A DNA stretch of 64,000 nt, taken from contig LNDO01000083.1 in assembly GCA_001465025.1 (NCBI GenBank), forward strand, positions 1 through 64,000. Reading direction: 5' to 3'. Below, piece after piece: positions 50,946-61,797 of the stretch; positions within the stretch are counted from its first letter, which is position 1; every line of letters begins with the position of its first letter. The translations under genes and the position numbers were made by a program. This stretch comes from Pseudomonas sp. Ga0074129 (GTDB taxonomy: Bacteria; Pseudomonadota; Gammaproteobacteria; Pseudomonadales; Pseudomonadaceae). The notes below the pieces were generated by a model. It did not search any database. It saw nothing but the letters and a program-made list of their open reading frames with translations, and was not told the origin of the DNA.

Positions 50946-52757
50946 ATGATCGCCTGCCTTCGCCCGGTTTTTGTCATCTGCCTCGCGGGCTTGCTTGCCG
51001 CCTGCGCCAGCCAGCCTTCATCCACGCTGGGCGAGCTGCCACGCACGCCGCAAGCCAGCATCGAACAGTTGCTGCAGCAGGCGGCAGAAAGCCCTGCCGA
51101 GCAAGCCGCCTCTCTGCGCCTCTCAGCGGCAGACATGGTTTATAAAGAGAATGACTTCGCCCGCACCGGCAGCATCCTCGATCAAGTCTCACTGGACAGC
51201 CTCAAACCTGCGCAGCAGATCTATGCCAGCACCTTGCGTGCTGAATTGGATATGCAGCGCAATAAACCCAAGGCTGCCTTGCGTGCACTCAATCATCCTA
51301 GCCTGGAGCGGCTTGGCGAACTGCCCGTTGAGCAACAGGTACGCAGCCAATTGGTTCGCGCTAAAGCGCTGCAAGCCACCGGTCAATCCCTGGCAGCAGC
51401 ACGCGAGCGCGCATTCATTGCCCCGCTACTGAGCGGTGCAAGCGCATTGAACAATCAGGAAACCATCTGGGAACTGGTTTCCTATCTTGCAAAGGATGAT
51501 TTACAGGCCAGCGGCGATGCCGATCTTGATGGCTGGCTTGCCCTGGCCCGCGCCGCAAAAACAGCCGGCACGCTGGAACAACAACAAGCAGCCGTTGATG
51601 CCTGGGTTGCCGCCAACCCTCAGCATCCAGCGGCGCTCCAACTACCGCAAGCCCTCATCGAGCTGAAAAAACTCTCCAGCCAGCCGCTGACTGAAATAGC
51701 CCTACTGCTACCGCAAGACGGTCAACTCGCCAGCGTTGCACGTGCTCTGCGCGATGGCTTTATGGCCGCTCACTACCAAGCCCAACAGGCCGGTCAAAAC
51801 CCACCCAACATTCAATTCTTCGACAGCTCGCGCATTGGCTCCATGGATGCGTTTTATGCACAAGCGCAAGCCGCTGGCGTACAGCTGGTGATTGGCCCAC
51901 TGGAAAAAAATCTGGTTAGCCAACTTAGCAGCCGCGAACAACTGCCGATCACCACCCTGGCCCTGAACTACAGCGAAACCAATCAGGAAGGTCCAGCGCA
52001 GCTCTTCCAATTCGGCCTTGCCGCCGAAGACGAGGCGCGCGAAGTTGCCCGCCGCGCGTGGGCCGACGGGATGCGCCGCGCTGTTGCACTGGTGCCCAAC
52101 GGTGAATGGGGGGATCGCGTACTTGCCGCCTTCCGGCAAAGCTGGCAAGCCCAAGGCGGAACTTTGATCGCTGCCGAGCACGTCGATCAGCCGGTTGAAC
52201 TGGCCCGCCAGATTGCCGACCTGTTCCAACTGCGCGAAAGTGAAGCGCGCAGTAAGCGCCTGCAAAACACGCTGGGTAGCAGCATTGCAGCCGCCCCTTC
52301 GCGGCGCCGCGATGTAGATTTCATCTTTCTCGCCGCAACACCGCAGCAAGCCCAACAGATCAAACCTACCCTGGCCTTCCAATATGCAGGTGATGTTCCG
52401 GTTTACGCCACATCACACCTGTTTACCGGCATCTTTAATCAGGCCCAGTACGTTGATCTCAACGGCATCATGTTCTGCGAGACGCCCTGGCTGCTCAACG
52501 TTAATGACCCGCTACGCCAGCAAGCCAGCGCACAATGGCCACAAGCGGCTGGCAGCCTTGGCCGCCTCTACGCCATGGGTGCTGACGCCTTTCAGCTGGC
52601 ACCACGCCTGAGTCAACTCAAAGCACTGCCGGAGATGCGCCTGCAAGGCTTATCCGGCAATCTGGGCCTTGGCCCAGCACAACGCATCGAGCGACAGTTG
52701 CCGTGGGCTGAGTTCCGCGACGGCCAAGTTCAGGCACTGCCTGACATCAGCCTTTGA
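50946..52757 (+). CDS. lpoA: Penicillin-binding protein activator LpoA
   Basis: The 603-residue outer-membrane lipoprotein has a lipobox LLAAC (Cys19), an N-terminal helical TPR-like half (to about 240) and a C-terminal periplasmic-binding-protein fold (from about 250, [20 protein letters not shown]). It reaches through the peptidoglycan to stimulate PBP1A. The last bases overlap the start of yraN (TTGA). First gene of the lpoA-yraN-gmhA-dolP cluster. Confidence 0.93.
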   Translation: MIACLRPVFVICLAGLLAACASQPSSTLGELPRTPQASIEQLLQQAAESPAEQAASLRLSAADMVYKENDFARTGSILDQVSLDSLKPAQQIYASTLRAELDMQRNKPKAALRALNHPSLERLGELPVEQQVRSQLVRAKALQATGQSLAAARERAFIAPLLSGASALNNQETIWELVSYLAKDDLQASGDADLDGWLALARAAKTAGTLEQQQAAVDAWVAANPQHPAALQLPQALIELKKLSSQPLTEIALLLPQDGQLASVARALRDGFMAAHYQAQQAGQNPPNIQFFDSSRIGSMDAFYAQAQAAGVQLVIGPLEKNLVSQLSSREQLPITTLALNYSETNQEGPAQLFQFGLAAEDEAREVARRAWADGMRRAVALVPNGEWGDRVLAAFRQSWQAQGGTLIAAEHVDQPVELARQIADLFQLRESEARSKRLQNTLGSSIAAAPSRRRDVDFIFLAATPQQAQQIKPTLAFQYAGDVPVYATSHLFTGIFNQAQYVDLNGIMFCETPWLLNVNDPLRQQASAQWPQAAGSLGRLYAMGADAFQLAPRLSQLKALPEMRLQGLSGNLGLGPAQRIERQLPWAEFRDGQVQALPDISL

Positions 52758-53128
52758 GCGAGCGCATCAACACACAACAACGCGGTGAGGCTGCCGAAGC
52801 CATGGCTCGGCAGCATCTCGAAAAGCACGGCCTGCGCCTGCTGGCGCAAAACTGGCGCTGCCGCCTCGGCGAGCTCGATCTGGTCATGCTCGACGCCGAT
52901 ACAGTAGTATTCGTTGAAGTTCGCTATCGGCGCTATAGCGCCTGGGGCGGCGCGGCAGCGAGCGTAGACGCACGCAAACGTGAGAAACTCAGCCGCGCTG
53001 CTCAACTCTTTTTGCAACAAGAATCCCGCTGGGCCAAGTACCCATGCCGCTTTGATGTGATTGCCATAAACGCCGACGGCCAAGCCCCCGCGCAACTGGA
53101 CTGGATTCAAAACGCCTTTGATACCTGA
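52754..53128 (+). CDS. YraN-family endonuclease-like protein
   Basis: The 124-residue member of UPF0102 has an endonuclease-like core with [20 protein letters not shown] and the acidic motif [20 protein letters not shown] (E-x-D-x-V...EV). The fold resembles Holliday-junction resolvases, but no activity is established for this family. The start is TTG at 52754, overlapping the lpoA stop by four bases, and gives the conserved N-terminus. Confidence 0.88.
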   Translation: MSERINTQQRGEAAEAMARQHLEKHGLRLLAQNWRCRLGELDLVMLDADTVVFVEVRYRRYSAWGGAAASVDARKREKLSRAAQLFLQQESRWAKYPCRFDVIAINADGQAPAQLDWIQNAFDT

Positions 53129-54282
<1,154 letters not shown>

Positions 54283-54305
54283 CTGCACGCTAAGCACAAA
54301 AAAAC

Positions 54306-54322
54306 GGGCGCCATCGGCGCCC
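54306..54322. terminator. Bidirectional terminator between dolP and sspB
   Basis: GGGCGCC (54306-54312) pairs with GGCGCCC (54316-54322) over ATC, with an A run before and seven T residues after, so it can end transcription in both directions for these convergent genes. Confidence 0.85.
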
Positions 54323-54368
54323 ATTTTTTTATTGCGACTGCATGCAAACCTGCAGCTTCAACGACGTC

Positions 54369-54782
54369 TTACTTGACGACCTTGAGACTAGGTCTGCCAC
54401 TAGGCCGCGGCGGCTCGTCATCAGGTGAAACTTCTTCATCCGGATCTTCGATTTCCTCACGCCCCATAGCGGAAGGCTCGGACTCAAAAACCATGCCCTG
54501 CCCGTTCTCACGGGCGTACACGGCAAGCACAGCGCCCGCCGGGATGTACAAGCTTTGCGGAACACCCGCAAAACGGCCTTCAAAACTCACCGCTTCGTTA
54601 TCCATGTGCAGATTGCGCACAGCTGTAGGCGAAACATTCAGCACGATCTGCCCATCGCTGGCGAAACCGCTTGGTACCTGAACGCCAACATATTCCGCAT
54701 CGACCAGCAAATGCGGCGTGCAATCGTTATCCACAATCCACTCATAGAGGGCGCGCACCAAATAAGGACGGCTCGACTTCAT
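54369..54782 (-). CDS. sspB: ClpXP protease specificity-enhancing factor SspB
   Basis: The 137-residue adaptor delivers ssrA-tagged and other substrates to ClpXP. The folded domain (SRPYLVRALYEWIVDNDCTP) is followed by a flexible acidic linker and the C-terminal ClpX-binding tail GRPSLKVVK, like the E. coli tail. It follows sspA by 15 bases in the standard pair. Confidence 0.94.
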   Translation of the reverse strand: MKSSRPYLVRALYEWIVDNDCTPHLLVDAEYVGVQVPSGFASDGQIVLNVSPTAVRNLHMDNEAVSFEGRFAGVPQSLYIPAGAVLAVYARENGQGMVFESEPSAMGREEIEDPDEEVSPDDEPPRPSGRPSLKVVK

Positions 54783-54797
54783 GACCAGCTCCTTGAG

Positions 54798-55415
54798 TTA
54801 ACGCATGTCACGTTCGACAGGTGAAAGACTGACCTGAAACGCCTCGCGGGCAAACTGACGCTCCATGTAATCGAGCAACGGTTTAGCCGGCTTAGGCAAC
54901 TCGATACCCAGTATCGGCAGGCGCCAAAGGATAGGCAGCAAGCAACAGTCGACCAAGCTCATTTCTTCGCTGAGAAAATACGGCTTGTCAGCAAACAGCG
55001 CCGAAACGCCCGTCAGGCTCTCACGCAATTCCTTGCGAGCCACAGCACGTGCGGCCTCTTTACTGCGCGGGTCGAGTATCAAGTCGACCTGAGCACACCA
55101 GTCACGCTGAATACGATGCACCAGCAGACGGCTATTCGCACGCGCCACCGGATAAACAGGTAGCAGCGGTGGATGCGGATAGCGCTCATCCAAGTATTCC
55201 ATCACAACCGTTGACTCATACAACGCCAGATCACGGTCCACCAGAGTAGGCAAACTGGCATAAGGGTTAACCTCAAGCAGCTTGGCTGGATAGCGGCCCT
55301 TTTCGACACTGATGATCTCGGCGCTGACACCCTTCTCGGCGAGCACAATGCGTACGCGGTGGGAATAGTGGTCGGCGGGGTCGGAGTAGCAGGCCAACCG
55401 ATTGGTCACGCCCAT
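54798..55415 (-). CDS. sspA: Stringent starvation protein A
   Basis: The 205-residue RNA polymerase-associated protein has a glutathione-transferase fold (N-terminus [20 protein letters not shown]). It aids stress and stationary-phase gene expression and, in several Gram-negatives, virulence genes. The gene precedes sspB. Between it and petC lie a GC-rich terminator and an A/T-rich hairpin that could affect its expression. Confidence 0.94.
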   Translation of the reverse strand: MGVTNRLACYSDPADHYSHRVRIVLAEKGVSAEIISVEKGRYPAKLLEVNPYASLPTLVDRDLALYESTVVMEYLDERYPHPPLLPVYPVARANSRLLVHRIQRDWCAQVDLILDPRSKEAARAVARKELRESLTGVSALFADKPYFLSEEMSLVDCCLLPILWRLPILGIELPKPAKPLLDYMERQFAREAFQVSLSPVERDMR

Positions 55416-55452
55416 GGCGATCCTCCTCGCTTATAAAGTTATGTGAAGCAGA

Positions 55453-55475
55453 AAAAATTGCCGTGAGCAATTTTT
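55453..55475 (-). promoter_or_regulatory. A/T-rich hairpin with T tract in the sspA leader
   Basis: AAAAATTGC (55453-55461) pairs with GCAATTTTT (55467-55475) over a 5-base loop. On the minus strand it is followed by T residues and lies 38 bases before the sspA start. It looks like a weak terminator or attenuator rather than an operator. Confidence 0.5.
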
Positions 55476-55533
55476 GACGGGACTTGCAACGGCCCTCCTT
55501 GAAGGACCGCCGAAATGGCAGGGCACAAAGCAA

Positions 55534-55554
55534 GCGCGCCCCAAAAGGGCGCGC
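55534..55554 (-). terminator. Terminator of the petABC operon
   Basis: GCGCGCCC (55534-55541) pairs perfectly with GGGCGCGC (55547-55554), with a 5-base loop. On the minus strand TTGCTTTG follows, a moderate T tract. It lies 25 bases past the petC stop. Confidence 0.6.
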
Positions 55555-55579
55555 GAGCTAGTAACAATGCTGCAAAGGA

Positions 55580-56359
55580 TTAATGCACATCCTTCCAGTA
55601 TTCACGCTTGAGCAAATAGGCGAATACAAAGAAGAAGGCAAGATACAGCAATACGTAGGTACCGATACGCTGGCTTTGCAGTTTCACCGGATTAGCTGAG
55701 TAAGCGAGGAAAGTCACAAGATTGCGGACCTTCTCATCAAACTCTTCTGCGCTCAGTTCACCCGTCTTTGGCACGACAGTCAGCTGATCGCAGGCCTCAT
55801 GGGTGATGGGTGTGCCGGTCAGTGGATCAAACTGCTTTTTGCCGTTTTCAACCACTTGCACCTGCTTACAACCAATAACCTGCTTGCCCTGCAGACCGAC
55901 CAACACGTTAGGCATGCCCACATTGGGGAATACCTTATTGTTGGCGCCCAATGGACGGCTTGGGTCGTCATAGAAAGTACGCATGTAGGTGTACAACCAG
56001 TCGTTGCCGCGCACGCGCGCCACTAGAGTCAAGTCAGGTGGCGCCGCACCAAACCAAGACTTGGCATCCGACACCTGCATGCCAATCTTCATGTGGTCAC
56101 CGATGTTCGCACCAGTGAACACCAGATTCTCCAGCATGACTTCGTGTGGAATACCTAAGTCATTGGCAACACGCTCATAGCGCTGGTACTGAGCAGCATG
56201 ACAACCCATGCAGTAGTTGGCGAACGTGCGCGCGCCATCCTGCAGAGCAGCCTTATCCTTAAGATCAACATTAGCCTTATCCAACGGATAGTCAGATGCA
56301 GCGCCAATCGCCAACGCAGGCATTGCAGCAAAAATGAGTGCAGCAAATAGCTTCTTCAT
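55580..56359 (-). CDS. petC: Ubiquinol--cytochrome c reductase, cytochrome c1
   Basis: The 259-residue haem protein of the bc1 complex has a signal peptide ending near residue 20 and haem attachment CMGCH (Cys50, Cys53, His54). A methionine axial ligand lies in the LEN..IGDHMKIG region, and the C-terminal anchor is near 230-250. It passes electrons from the Rieske protein to soluble cytochrome c. It overlaps petB by one base. Confidence 0.95.
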   Translation of the reverse strand: MKKLFAALIFAAMPALAIGAASDYPLDKANVDLKDKAALQDGARTFANYCMGCHAAQYQRYERVANDLGIPHEVMLENLVFTGANIGDHMKIGMQVSDAKSWFGAAPPDLTLVARVRGNDWLYTYMRTFYDDPSRPLGANNKVFPNVGMPNVLVGLQGKQVIGCKQVQVVENGKKQFDPLTGTPITHEACDQLTVVPKTGELSAEEFDEKVRNLVTFLAYSANPVKLQSQRIGTYVLLYLAFFFVFAYLLKREYWKDVH

Positions 56360-57570
56360 TAGCCAGTCACCCTTTCCGGAACCGGTTTAGTCTTCTCATA
56401 CTTGGTATAGAACGGCATCAAGAGGAAGTACGCGAAATACAGGATGGTACATACCTGCGACAACAGCGTACGGCCTGGGGTTGGAGCCAGAACACCCAGC
56501 ACACCCAGAATCACAAAGGATATGCAGAAGATCAGCAGCCAAACCTTGCTCATCCAACCCTTGTAACGCATCGATTTAACCGGACTACGATCCAGCCATG
56601 GCAACACGAACAACACTGCAATGGCTGCGCCCATGGCGATTACGCCTAAGAGCTTGTCTGGCACCGCACGCAGAATCGCGTAGAACGGTGTGAAGTACCA
56701 AACCGGGGCAATGTGTGCAGGCGTTTTAAATGGGTTGGCCGCTTCAAAGTTCGGCTTCTCGAGGAAATACCCACCCATCTCCGGGAAGAAGAACAGCACA
56801 AAGCAGAAGACAAACAAGAACACCACAACACCAACAATATCTTTCACGGTGTAGTAAGGGTGGAAAGCAATGCCATCAAGCGGCTTGCCGTTCTCGTCCT
56901 TGAACTTCTTGATGTCCACGCCATCAGGGTTGTTCGAGCCTACTTCGTGCAGCGCCAGGATGTGCAACACAACCAGACCCAGAATCACGATTGGCAGTGC
57001 CACAACGTGCAGCGCAAAGAAGCGGTTCAGGGTAATACCAGAAATCAGGTAGTCACCACGAATCCACTGAGTCAGGTCCGCGCCGATTACCGGAATAGCC
57101 CCGAACAGCGAGATGATCACCTGGGCACCCCAGTAGGACATCTGGCCCCAAGGCAGCAGATAGCCCATGAAGGCTTCAGCCATAAGCATCAGATAAATCA
57201 GCATACCGAAGATCCACACCAGTTCGCGCGGCTTCTGGTAAGAACCATAAAGCAGGCCACGGAACATGTGCAGATATACCACCGCGAAGAACGCAGAAGC
57301 ACCGGTGGAATGCATGTAACGCAGGATCCAGCCGTACTCGACGTCACGCATGATGTATTCGACTGAAGCGAACGCACCCTCGGCGGTCGGGGTGTAACTC
57401 ATCGTCAGCCAGACACCCGTTACGATCTGGTTAACCAGAACCAGCAGGGCAAGCGAACCGAAAAAGTAGAAAAAGTTAAAGTTCTTGGGCGCGTAGTACT
57501 TGGAGAGATGCTCTTCCCACATCTTGGTCGCGGGAAAGCGCGCATCGACCCATTCCATGAATTTACTCAT
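56359..57570 (-). CDS. petB: Ubiquinol--cytochrome c reductase, cytochrome b
   Basis: The 403-residue eight-span subunit of the bc1 complex binds two b haems through paired histidines (RYMHSTGAS, LHMFRGLLYG and LHVVALPIVI, VLHILALHEV). The quinol-site motif PEWY is not seen in standard form; the equivalent region reads PVWYFTPFY. Of two adjacent ATGs, the second (57570) overlaps the petA stop by one base and gives the usual MSKFMEW start. Confidence 0.95.
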   Translation of the reverse strand: MSKFMEWVDARFPATKMWEEHLSKYYAPKNFNFFYFFGSLALLVLVNQIVTGVWLTMSYTPTAEGAFASVEYIMRDVEYGWILRYMHSTGASAFFAVVYLHMFRGLLYGSYQKPRELVWIFGMLIYLMLMAEAFMGYLLPWGQMSYWGAQVIISLFGAIPVIGADLTQWIRGDYLISGITLNRFFALHVVALPIVILGLVVLHILALHEVGSNNPDGVDIKKFKDENGKPLDGIAFHPYYTVKDIVGVVVFLFVFCFVLFFFPEMGGYFLEKPNFEAANPFKTPAHIAPVWYFTPFYAILRAVPDKLLGVIAMGAAIAVLFVLPWLDRSPVKSMRYKGWMSKVWLLIFCISFVILGVLGVLAPTPGRTLLSQVCTILYFAYFLLMPFYTKYEKTKPVPERVTG

Positions 57571-58163
57571 CATGCTTTCTCCTGATCCACACCGACGATG
57601 ATCACGTCATCAGACTCGTATGTGTGCGGCGGTACCGGCAGATTCAGAGGGGCTGGCTGCGCCTTGTACACACGACCGGCCAGGTCATAGCGCGAGCCGT
57701 GACAGGCACAGAAATAACCGCCTACCCAGTCGGCACCGAGGTCGGCAGGTGCAACTTCCGGGCGGAAGCCTGGCGAGCAACCCAGGTGAGTACACAGGCC
57801 GACAAGCAAAAGGACTTCTGGCTTGATCGAGCGAGTCTTGGGATCAACATAACTCGGCTGCACAGATGCTTTTGAATCAAAGTCAGCCAGTTGCGACTCG
57901 ATCTTGCCCAGATTACTGAGGATTTCCTCGGTACGGCGGACAATAAACACCGGTTGCCCGCGCCACTCAGCAACCATTTGCTGACCTGGCTCAACTTTGC
58001 TGACGTTCACCTTAACGGGTGCCCCGGCAGCTTTAGCCTTGGCGCTAGGGAACCAGGACCCCACAAAAGGGACCGCGGCACCCACCGCTCCTGCAGCACC
58101 CACCACCGAGGTGGCTGCTACCAGAAAGCGACGCCGGCCTGCATTCACGCCGTCATTGCTCAT
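57570..58163 (-). CDS. petA: Ubiquinol--cytochrome c reductase, Rieske iron-sulfur subunit
   Basis: The 197-residue protein has a twin-arginine type signal (GRRRFLVAA) whose hydrophobic segment (16-38) remains as the membrane anchor. The 2Fe-2S cluster is bound by CTHLGC (Cys124, His126, Cys129) and CACHGS (Cys152, Cys154, His155). It is the first gene of the petABC operon and probably has its promoter at 58203-58232. Confidence 0.96.
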   Translation of the reverse strand: MSNDGVNAGRRRFLVAATSVVGAAGAVGAAVPFVGSWFPSAKAKAAGAPVKVNVSKVEPGQQMVAEWRGQPVFIVRRTEEILSNLGKIESQLADFDSKASVQPSYVDPKTRSIKPEVLLLVGLCTHLGCSPGFRPEVAPADLGADWVGGYFCACHGSRYDLAGRVYKAQPAPLNLPVPPHTYESDDVIIVGVDQEKA

Positions 58164-58202
58164 TCAGTCGTCTCCCATCAGCTTTATGGCCTGTTGGTCA
58201 GG

Positions 58203-58232
58203 CCTATACTAGGTAAATTTCGAGTCGCACAA
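58203..58232 (-). promoter_or_regulatory. Possible sigma-70 promoter of petABC
   Basis: On the minus strand TTGTGC (58232-58227) and TATAGG (58208-58203) are 18 bases apart and lie 40 bases before petA. The match to consensus is moderate. Confidence 0.45.
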
Positions 58233-58362
58233 AATTTTTCAAATGGTAAAGAAAAGCCCCTTTACTGACAAGGTAATTACCCACTGCCAGCAGACGCAAA
58301 CCCTTGCAATTCGAGGGATAGGCCCGTGCGGCATGATGCCGCACAACCAATGACGACCCATA

Positions 58363-58399
58363 AAAAACGCCCAACTCCGCGAGGAAGCTGGGCGTTTTT
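58363..58399 (-). terminator. Terminator after rpsI
   Basis: AAAAACGCCCA (58363-58373) pairs perfectly with TGGGCGTTTTT (58389-58399) over a 15-base loop, with T residues continuing on the minus strand. It ends the rplM-rpsI transcript. Confidence 0.85.
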
Positions 58400-58417
58400 T
58401 GGAACGCAGACTGCGAA

Positions 58418-58810
58418 TTAACGCTTGGAGTACTGCGGACGCTTACGCGCTTTACGCAGACCAACCTTCTTACGCTCAACTTCACGAGCATCGCGAGTCA
58501 CGAAGCCTGCCTTACGCAGTGCCGGACGCAGGGACTCGTCGTAGTCCATCAGGGCGCGGGTGATACCGTGACGGATCGCACCGGCCTGACCACTTACACC
58601 ACCGCCAACAACGGTAACGTAAATATCAAACTTCTCAACCATCTCAACCAGCTCCAGCGGCTGACGAACTACCATGCGGGCAGTTTCGCGACCGAAGAAA
58701 GTGTCGAGTTCACGGTTGTTGATGGAGATTTTGCCAGTACCAGCGCGCAGGAAGACGCGAGCGGTTGCGGTCTTGCGACGGCCAGTGCCGTAATTTTGAG
58801 TCGCCGACAT
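58418..58810 (-). CDS. rpsI: 30S ribosomal protein S9
   Basis: The 130-residue protein has the usual N-terminus ([20 protein letters not shown]) and the basic C-terminal tail RKRPQYSKR that reaches the P-site tRNA. It follows rplM by 14 bases in the conserved operon. Confidence 0.98.
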   Translation of the reverse strand: MSATQNYGTGRRKTATARVFLRAGTGKISINNRELDTFFGRETARMVVRQPLELVEMVEKFDIYVTVVGGGVSGQAGAIRHGITRALMDYDESLRPALRKAGFVTRDAREVERKKVGLRKARKRPQYSKR

Positions 58811-58824
58811 AATGAACTATTCCG

Positions 58825-59253
58825 TTAAAACTTCAGTTCTTGGGGCTGCTGAGCAGTGTGAGGGTGAGCAGCGCCCGCATACACTTTCAGCTTACGATAC
58901 ATGTCGCGACCCAGCGGGTTCTTCGGCAGCATGCCTTTAACCGCGGTCTCGATCACGCGCTCAGGGGCTTTAGCGATCAACTTCTCGAAGTTGATCGACT
59001 TGATGCCGCCCGGGAAACCTGAGTGGGAGTAGTACATCTTGTCAGTGGTCTTGGCACCGGTAACGCGAATCTGCTCAGCGTTGATGATGACGATGTAGTC
59101 GCCGGTATCAACGTGCGGAGTGTATTCAGGCTTGTGCTTGCCACGCAGACGGCTTGCAACTTCGGTAGCCAGACGACCCAGGGTCTGACCTGCAGCGTCG
59201 ACGACAAACCAGTCGCGCTTAACTGTTTCCGGTTTAGCAGTAAAAGTTTTCAT
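58825..59253 (-). CDS. rplM: 50S ribosomal protein L13
   Basis: The 142-residue protein has the typical length and the motifs [20 protein letters not shown] and [20 protein letters not shown]. First gene of the rplM-rpsI operon, with a near-consensus promoter 43 bases upstream. Confidence 0.98.
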   Translation of the reverse strand: MKTFTAKPETVKRDWFVVDAAGQTLGRLATEVASRLRGKHKPEYTPHVDTGDYIVIINAEQIRVTGAKTTDKMYYSHSGFPGGIKSINFEKLIAKAPERVIETAVKGMLPKNPLGRDMYRKLKVYAGAAHPHTAQQPQELKF

Positions 59254-59295
59254 TCTTTATAGCCTCAGGGGCCGCCCTGATAAATAAGACGGCGG

Positions 59296-59324
59296 ATCTT
59301 ACTGAATAGTGCGTACTTTGACAA
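59296..59324 (-). promoter_or_regulatory. Sigma-70 promoter of rplM-rpsI
   Basis: On the minus strand TTGTCA (59324-59319) and TAAGAT (59301-59296) are 17 bases apart, matching consensus at eight of twelve positions. The start site near 59289 leaves a leader of about 35 bases. Confidence 0.7.
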
Positions 59325-59503
59325 GTCAAAGGCAGCCGAAAACAGGCGCTATCGGGGGCTCGGGTCAGCGCGTCCGTAATACGGCAAGATTCTTCGGCAG
59401 GCGGCGCATCACTTCCACTGCAGAAAGAGGTGCGCAATTATGCAGATTGCGCGGAGAATTTCAACACGATTTACACCGACCCACCATTTTTGAGGAGCTT
59501 GCA

Positions 59504-60541
59504 ATGGATTACCGCCAACTCGGCCGCAGCGACATCAAGGTCAGCAGCCTGTGCCTGGGCACCATGACCTGGGGCGAGCAAAATACGGCCAGCGAGGGCA
59601 TGGCACAGATTGCACGTGCTAAAGCGTATGGCGTCAACTTCATCGACACCGCTGAAATGTACCCTGTGCCGCCGCGCGCTGAGACTTACAGCAAGACTGA
59701 GCAGATCATCGGCGACTACTTCAAACAGCGCGGTGATCGCGCCGACTGGGTGCTAGCCAGCAAAATTGCCGGCCCTGGTAATGGCATTGGCTACATTCGT
59801 GACGGCCAACTCAAGCATAACCGTGCACACATTGTTGCGGCCCTAGATGCCAGCCTCAAACGCCTGCAAACCGACTGGATCGATCTGTATCAGCTGCACT
59901 GGCCAGAGCGACCGACCAACTACTTCGGTCAACTGGGCTATCAACATCATGACAGCGACTTCACGCCCCTTGAGGAAACGCTCGAAGCACTGGATGAGCA
60001 AGTCAAGGCCGGCAAGATCCGCCACATCGGCCTGTCCAATGAAACGCCTTGGGGCACCATGAAATTTCTACAACTGGCCGAACAGCGCGGCTGGGCGCGC
60101 AGCGTTTCCATCCAAAACCCCTACAACCTGCTCAACCGCACATTTGAAGTGGGCCTCGCAGAAATTGCCATGCGCGAGCAATGTGGCCTTTTGGCCTACT
60201 CGCCCCTCGCATTCGGCATGCTCAGCGGCAAGTACGAAAACGGCGCACGGCCTAGCAATGCGCGTATTAGCTTGTTTAGCCGCTTTACCCGCTATACCAA
60301 TCCGCAGTCGGAGGCGGCTTGCGCACGCTATGTCGCGCTGGCCCGCGAACATGGCCTTGATCCGGCGCAGATGGCGCTGGCCTTTGTCACCGCGCAGCCG
60401 TTTGTGACCAGCAACATCATCGGTGCCACCAGCCTGGCGCAATTAGACAGCAACCTGGCCAGCAGCGACCTGAAGCTATCAGCCGAGGTGCTGGCGGGCA
60501 TTGAAGCCATCCACAAGGCGCAGCCCAACCCCGCCCCCTGA
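59504..60541 (+). CDS. Aldo/keto reductase (Tas-like)
   Basis: The 345-residue TIM-barrel NADPH oxidoreductase has catalytic residues in FIDTAEMYP (Asp, Tyr), VLASKIAG (Lys) and LYQLHWPERP (His). It begins MDYRQLGRSDIKVSSLCLGT, closest to the Tas/YajO group. The physiological substrate is unknown. The start at 59504 follows GAGGAG by six bases; the frame is open upstream through the rplM promoter region but that part is not protein-like. The position matches PA4434. Confidence 0.88.
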   Translation: MDYRQLGRSDIKVSSLCLGTMTWGEQNTASEGMAQIARAKAYGVNFIDTAEMYPVPPRAETYSKTEQIIGDYFKQRGDRADWVLASKIAGPGNGIGYIRDGQLKHNRAHIVAALDASLKRLQTDWIDLYQLHWPERPTNYFGQLGYQHHDSDFTPLEETLEALDEQVKAGKIRHIGLSNETPWGTMKFLQLAEQRGWARSVSIQNPYNLLNRTFEVGLAEIAMREQCGLLAYSPLAFGMLSGKYENGARPSNARISLFSRFTRYTNPQSEAACARYVALAREHGLDPAQMALAFVTAQPFVTSNIIGATSLAQLDSNLASSDLKLSAEVLAGIEAIHKAQPNPAP

Positions 60542-60560
60542 CCAGCTCATTGATATAAAA

Positions 60561-60582
60561 AAGCCCGGCAATCGCCGGGCTT
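60561..60582. terminator. Bidirectional terminator between convergent genes
   Basis: AAGCCCGGC (60561-60569) pairs with GCCGGGCTT (60574-60582) over a 4-base loop, with A residues before and T residues after. It serves both the aldo/keto reductase and the acyl-CoA dehydrogenase genes. Confidence 0.88.
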
Positions 60583-60599
60583 TTTTAATTCAGAAATGA

Positions 60600-61736
60600 T
60601 TACAACGAACGCGCAATGATCTCTTTCATGATCTCGTTGGTACCCGCATAGATGCGCTGCACACGCGCATCTGCCCAGGCACGCGCCACCGGGTATTCCC
60701 ACATGTAGCCGTAACCACCATGCAACTGCACGCACTCATCCAGCACTTTGCACTGCAGGTCCGTGCCCCAGTATTTGATCATCGCCGCTGTCGGCACATC
60801 CAATTTGCCCTGCAGGTGCAGTTCAAGGCAACGATCAACAAAGACCCGGCCAATCTGAATCTCCGTGGCCATTTCTGCCAACTTAAAGCGCGTGTTCTGG
60901 AAGTCCGCCACCGCCTTGCCAAAGGCTTTGCGCTCACGGGTGTAATCGAGCGTCCACTTCAGCGCCGCCTCGGCCGAAGACAACGCGCCGATGCCGACAG
61001 TCAGCCGTTCCTGCGGCAGTTCCTGCATCAGGTAGGCAAAGCCCATACCGGCCTGACCCAGCAAGTTCTCCTTGGGTACACGCACGTCCTGGAAGAACAG
61101 CTCGGAGGTGTCCTGCGCCTTCATGCCGACTTTTTCCAAACGCTTGCCTTTGGAGAAGCCCGGCGTGCCCGCCTCAACCAGAAACAGGCTGGTGCCCTTG
61201 GCCCCGGCCTTCGGATCGGTCTTGGCCACGACGATCACGAGGTCGGCAAGAAAACCATTGGTGATAAAGGTCTTCGAGCCGTTGATCACATACTCGTCGC
61301 CGTCCAGCACCGCCGACGTTTTCACGCCCTGCAGGTCGGAGCCTGCACCCGGTTCAGTCATGGCGATGGCGGTGACCATTTCACCGGACACCAGTTTGGG
61401 CAGGTATTTCTGCTTCTGCGCCTCGGTGCCGTAATGCAGGATATAGGGCGCGACGATGTCCGAGTGCAGAGAGAAACCAATGCCGGTCAAACCCAAACGT
61501 CCGACCTCCTCGATCACCACTGTGCTGTAGAGAAAATCAGCGGCCATGCCGCCGTACTCCTCAGGGATGTGCGAGCAGAGCATGCCGGCCTCGCCCGCCT
61601 TGTTCCACAACGCGCGGTCGATATGGCCATCCTTTTCCCATTGGTGATGAAACGGCACAGCTTCCTGCTCAAGAAACTTGCGCACTGTGTCGCGAAACTG
61701 TTCGTGCTCGGAGCTGAAGATCGTTCTTGGGATCAT
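60600..61736 (-). CDS. Acyl-CoA dehydrogenase
   Basis: The 378-residue flavoprotein introduces the alpha-beta double bond in acyl-CoA. Family motifs are AIAMTEPGAGSDLQGVKTSA (substrate/FAD region), DYTRERKAFGKAVADFQNTR and CVQLHGGYGYMWEYPVARAW with the C-terminal YAGTNEIMKEIIAR. It resembles long-chain or branched-chain members; chain-length preference cannot be told. No electron-transfer flavoprotein genes are adjacent. A palindromic operator lies 45 bases upstream, and a GlxA-type regulator is divergent. Confidence 0.92.
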   Translation of the reverse strand: MIPRTIFSSEHEQFRDTVRKFLEQEAVPFHHQWEKDGHIDRALWNKAGEAGMLCSHIPEEYGGMAADFLYSTVVIEEVGRLGLTGIGFSLHSDIVAPYILHYGTEAQKQKYLPKLVSGEMVTAIAMTEPGAGSDLQGVKTSAVLDGDEYVINGSKTFITNGFLADLVIVVAKTDPKAGAKGTSLFLVEAGTPGFSKGKRLEKVGMKAQDTSELFFQDVRVPKENLLGQAGMGFAYLMQELPQERLTVGIGALSSAEAALKWTLDYTRERKAFGKAVADFQNTRFKLAEMATEIQIGRVFVDRCLELHLQGKLDVPTAAMIKYWGTDLQCKVLDECVQLHGGYGYMWEYPVARAWADARVQRIYAGTNEIMKEIIARSL

Positions 61737-61781
61737 GACTACACCTGTTCGTGGGCGTGATTAAACGTGGCTCGACTTTAG

Positions 61782-61797
61782 CCAAGCAAACGCTTGG
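61782..61797. promoter_or_regulatory. Palindromic operator CCAAGC-AAAC-GCTTGG
   Basis: A perfect 6-4-6 palindrome lies in the 139-base region between the acyl-CoA dehydrogenase and the GlxA-like gene. Such CAAGC...GCTTG boxes are typical of TetR-family repressors of fatty-acid and terpenoid catabolism. No TetR gene is adjacent, so the regulator would act from elsewhere. Confidence 0.5.

Noticed and set aside
59309-59503. Upstream extension of the aldo/keto reductase
   Set aside because: It overlaps the rplM promoter; the internal ATG at 59504 has GAGGAG and gives the family N-terminus.
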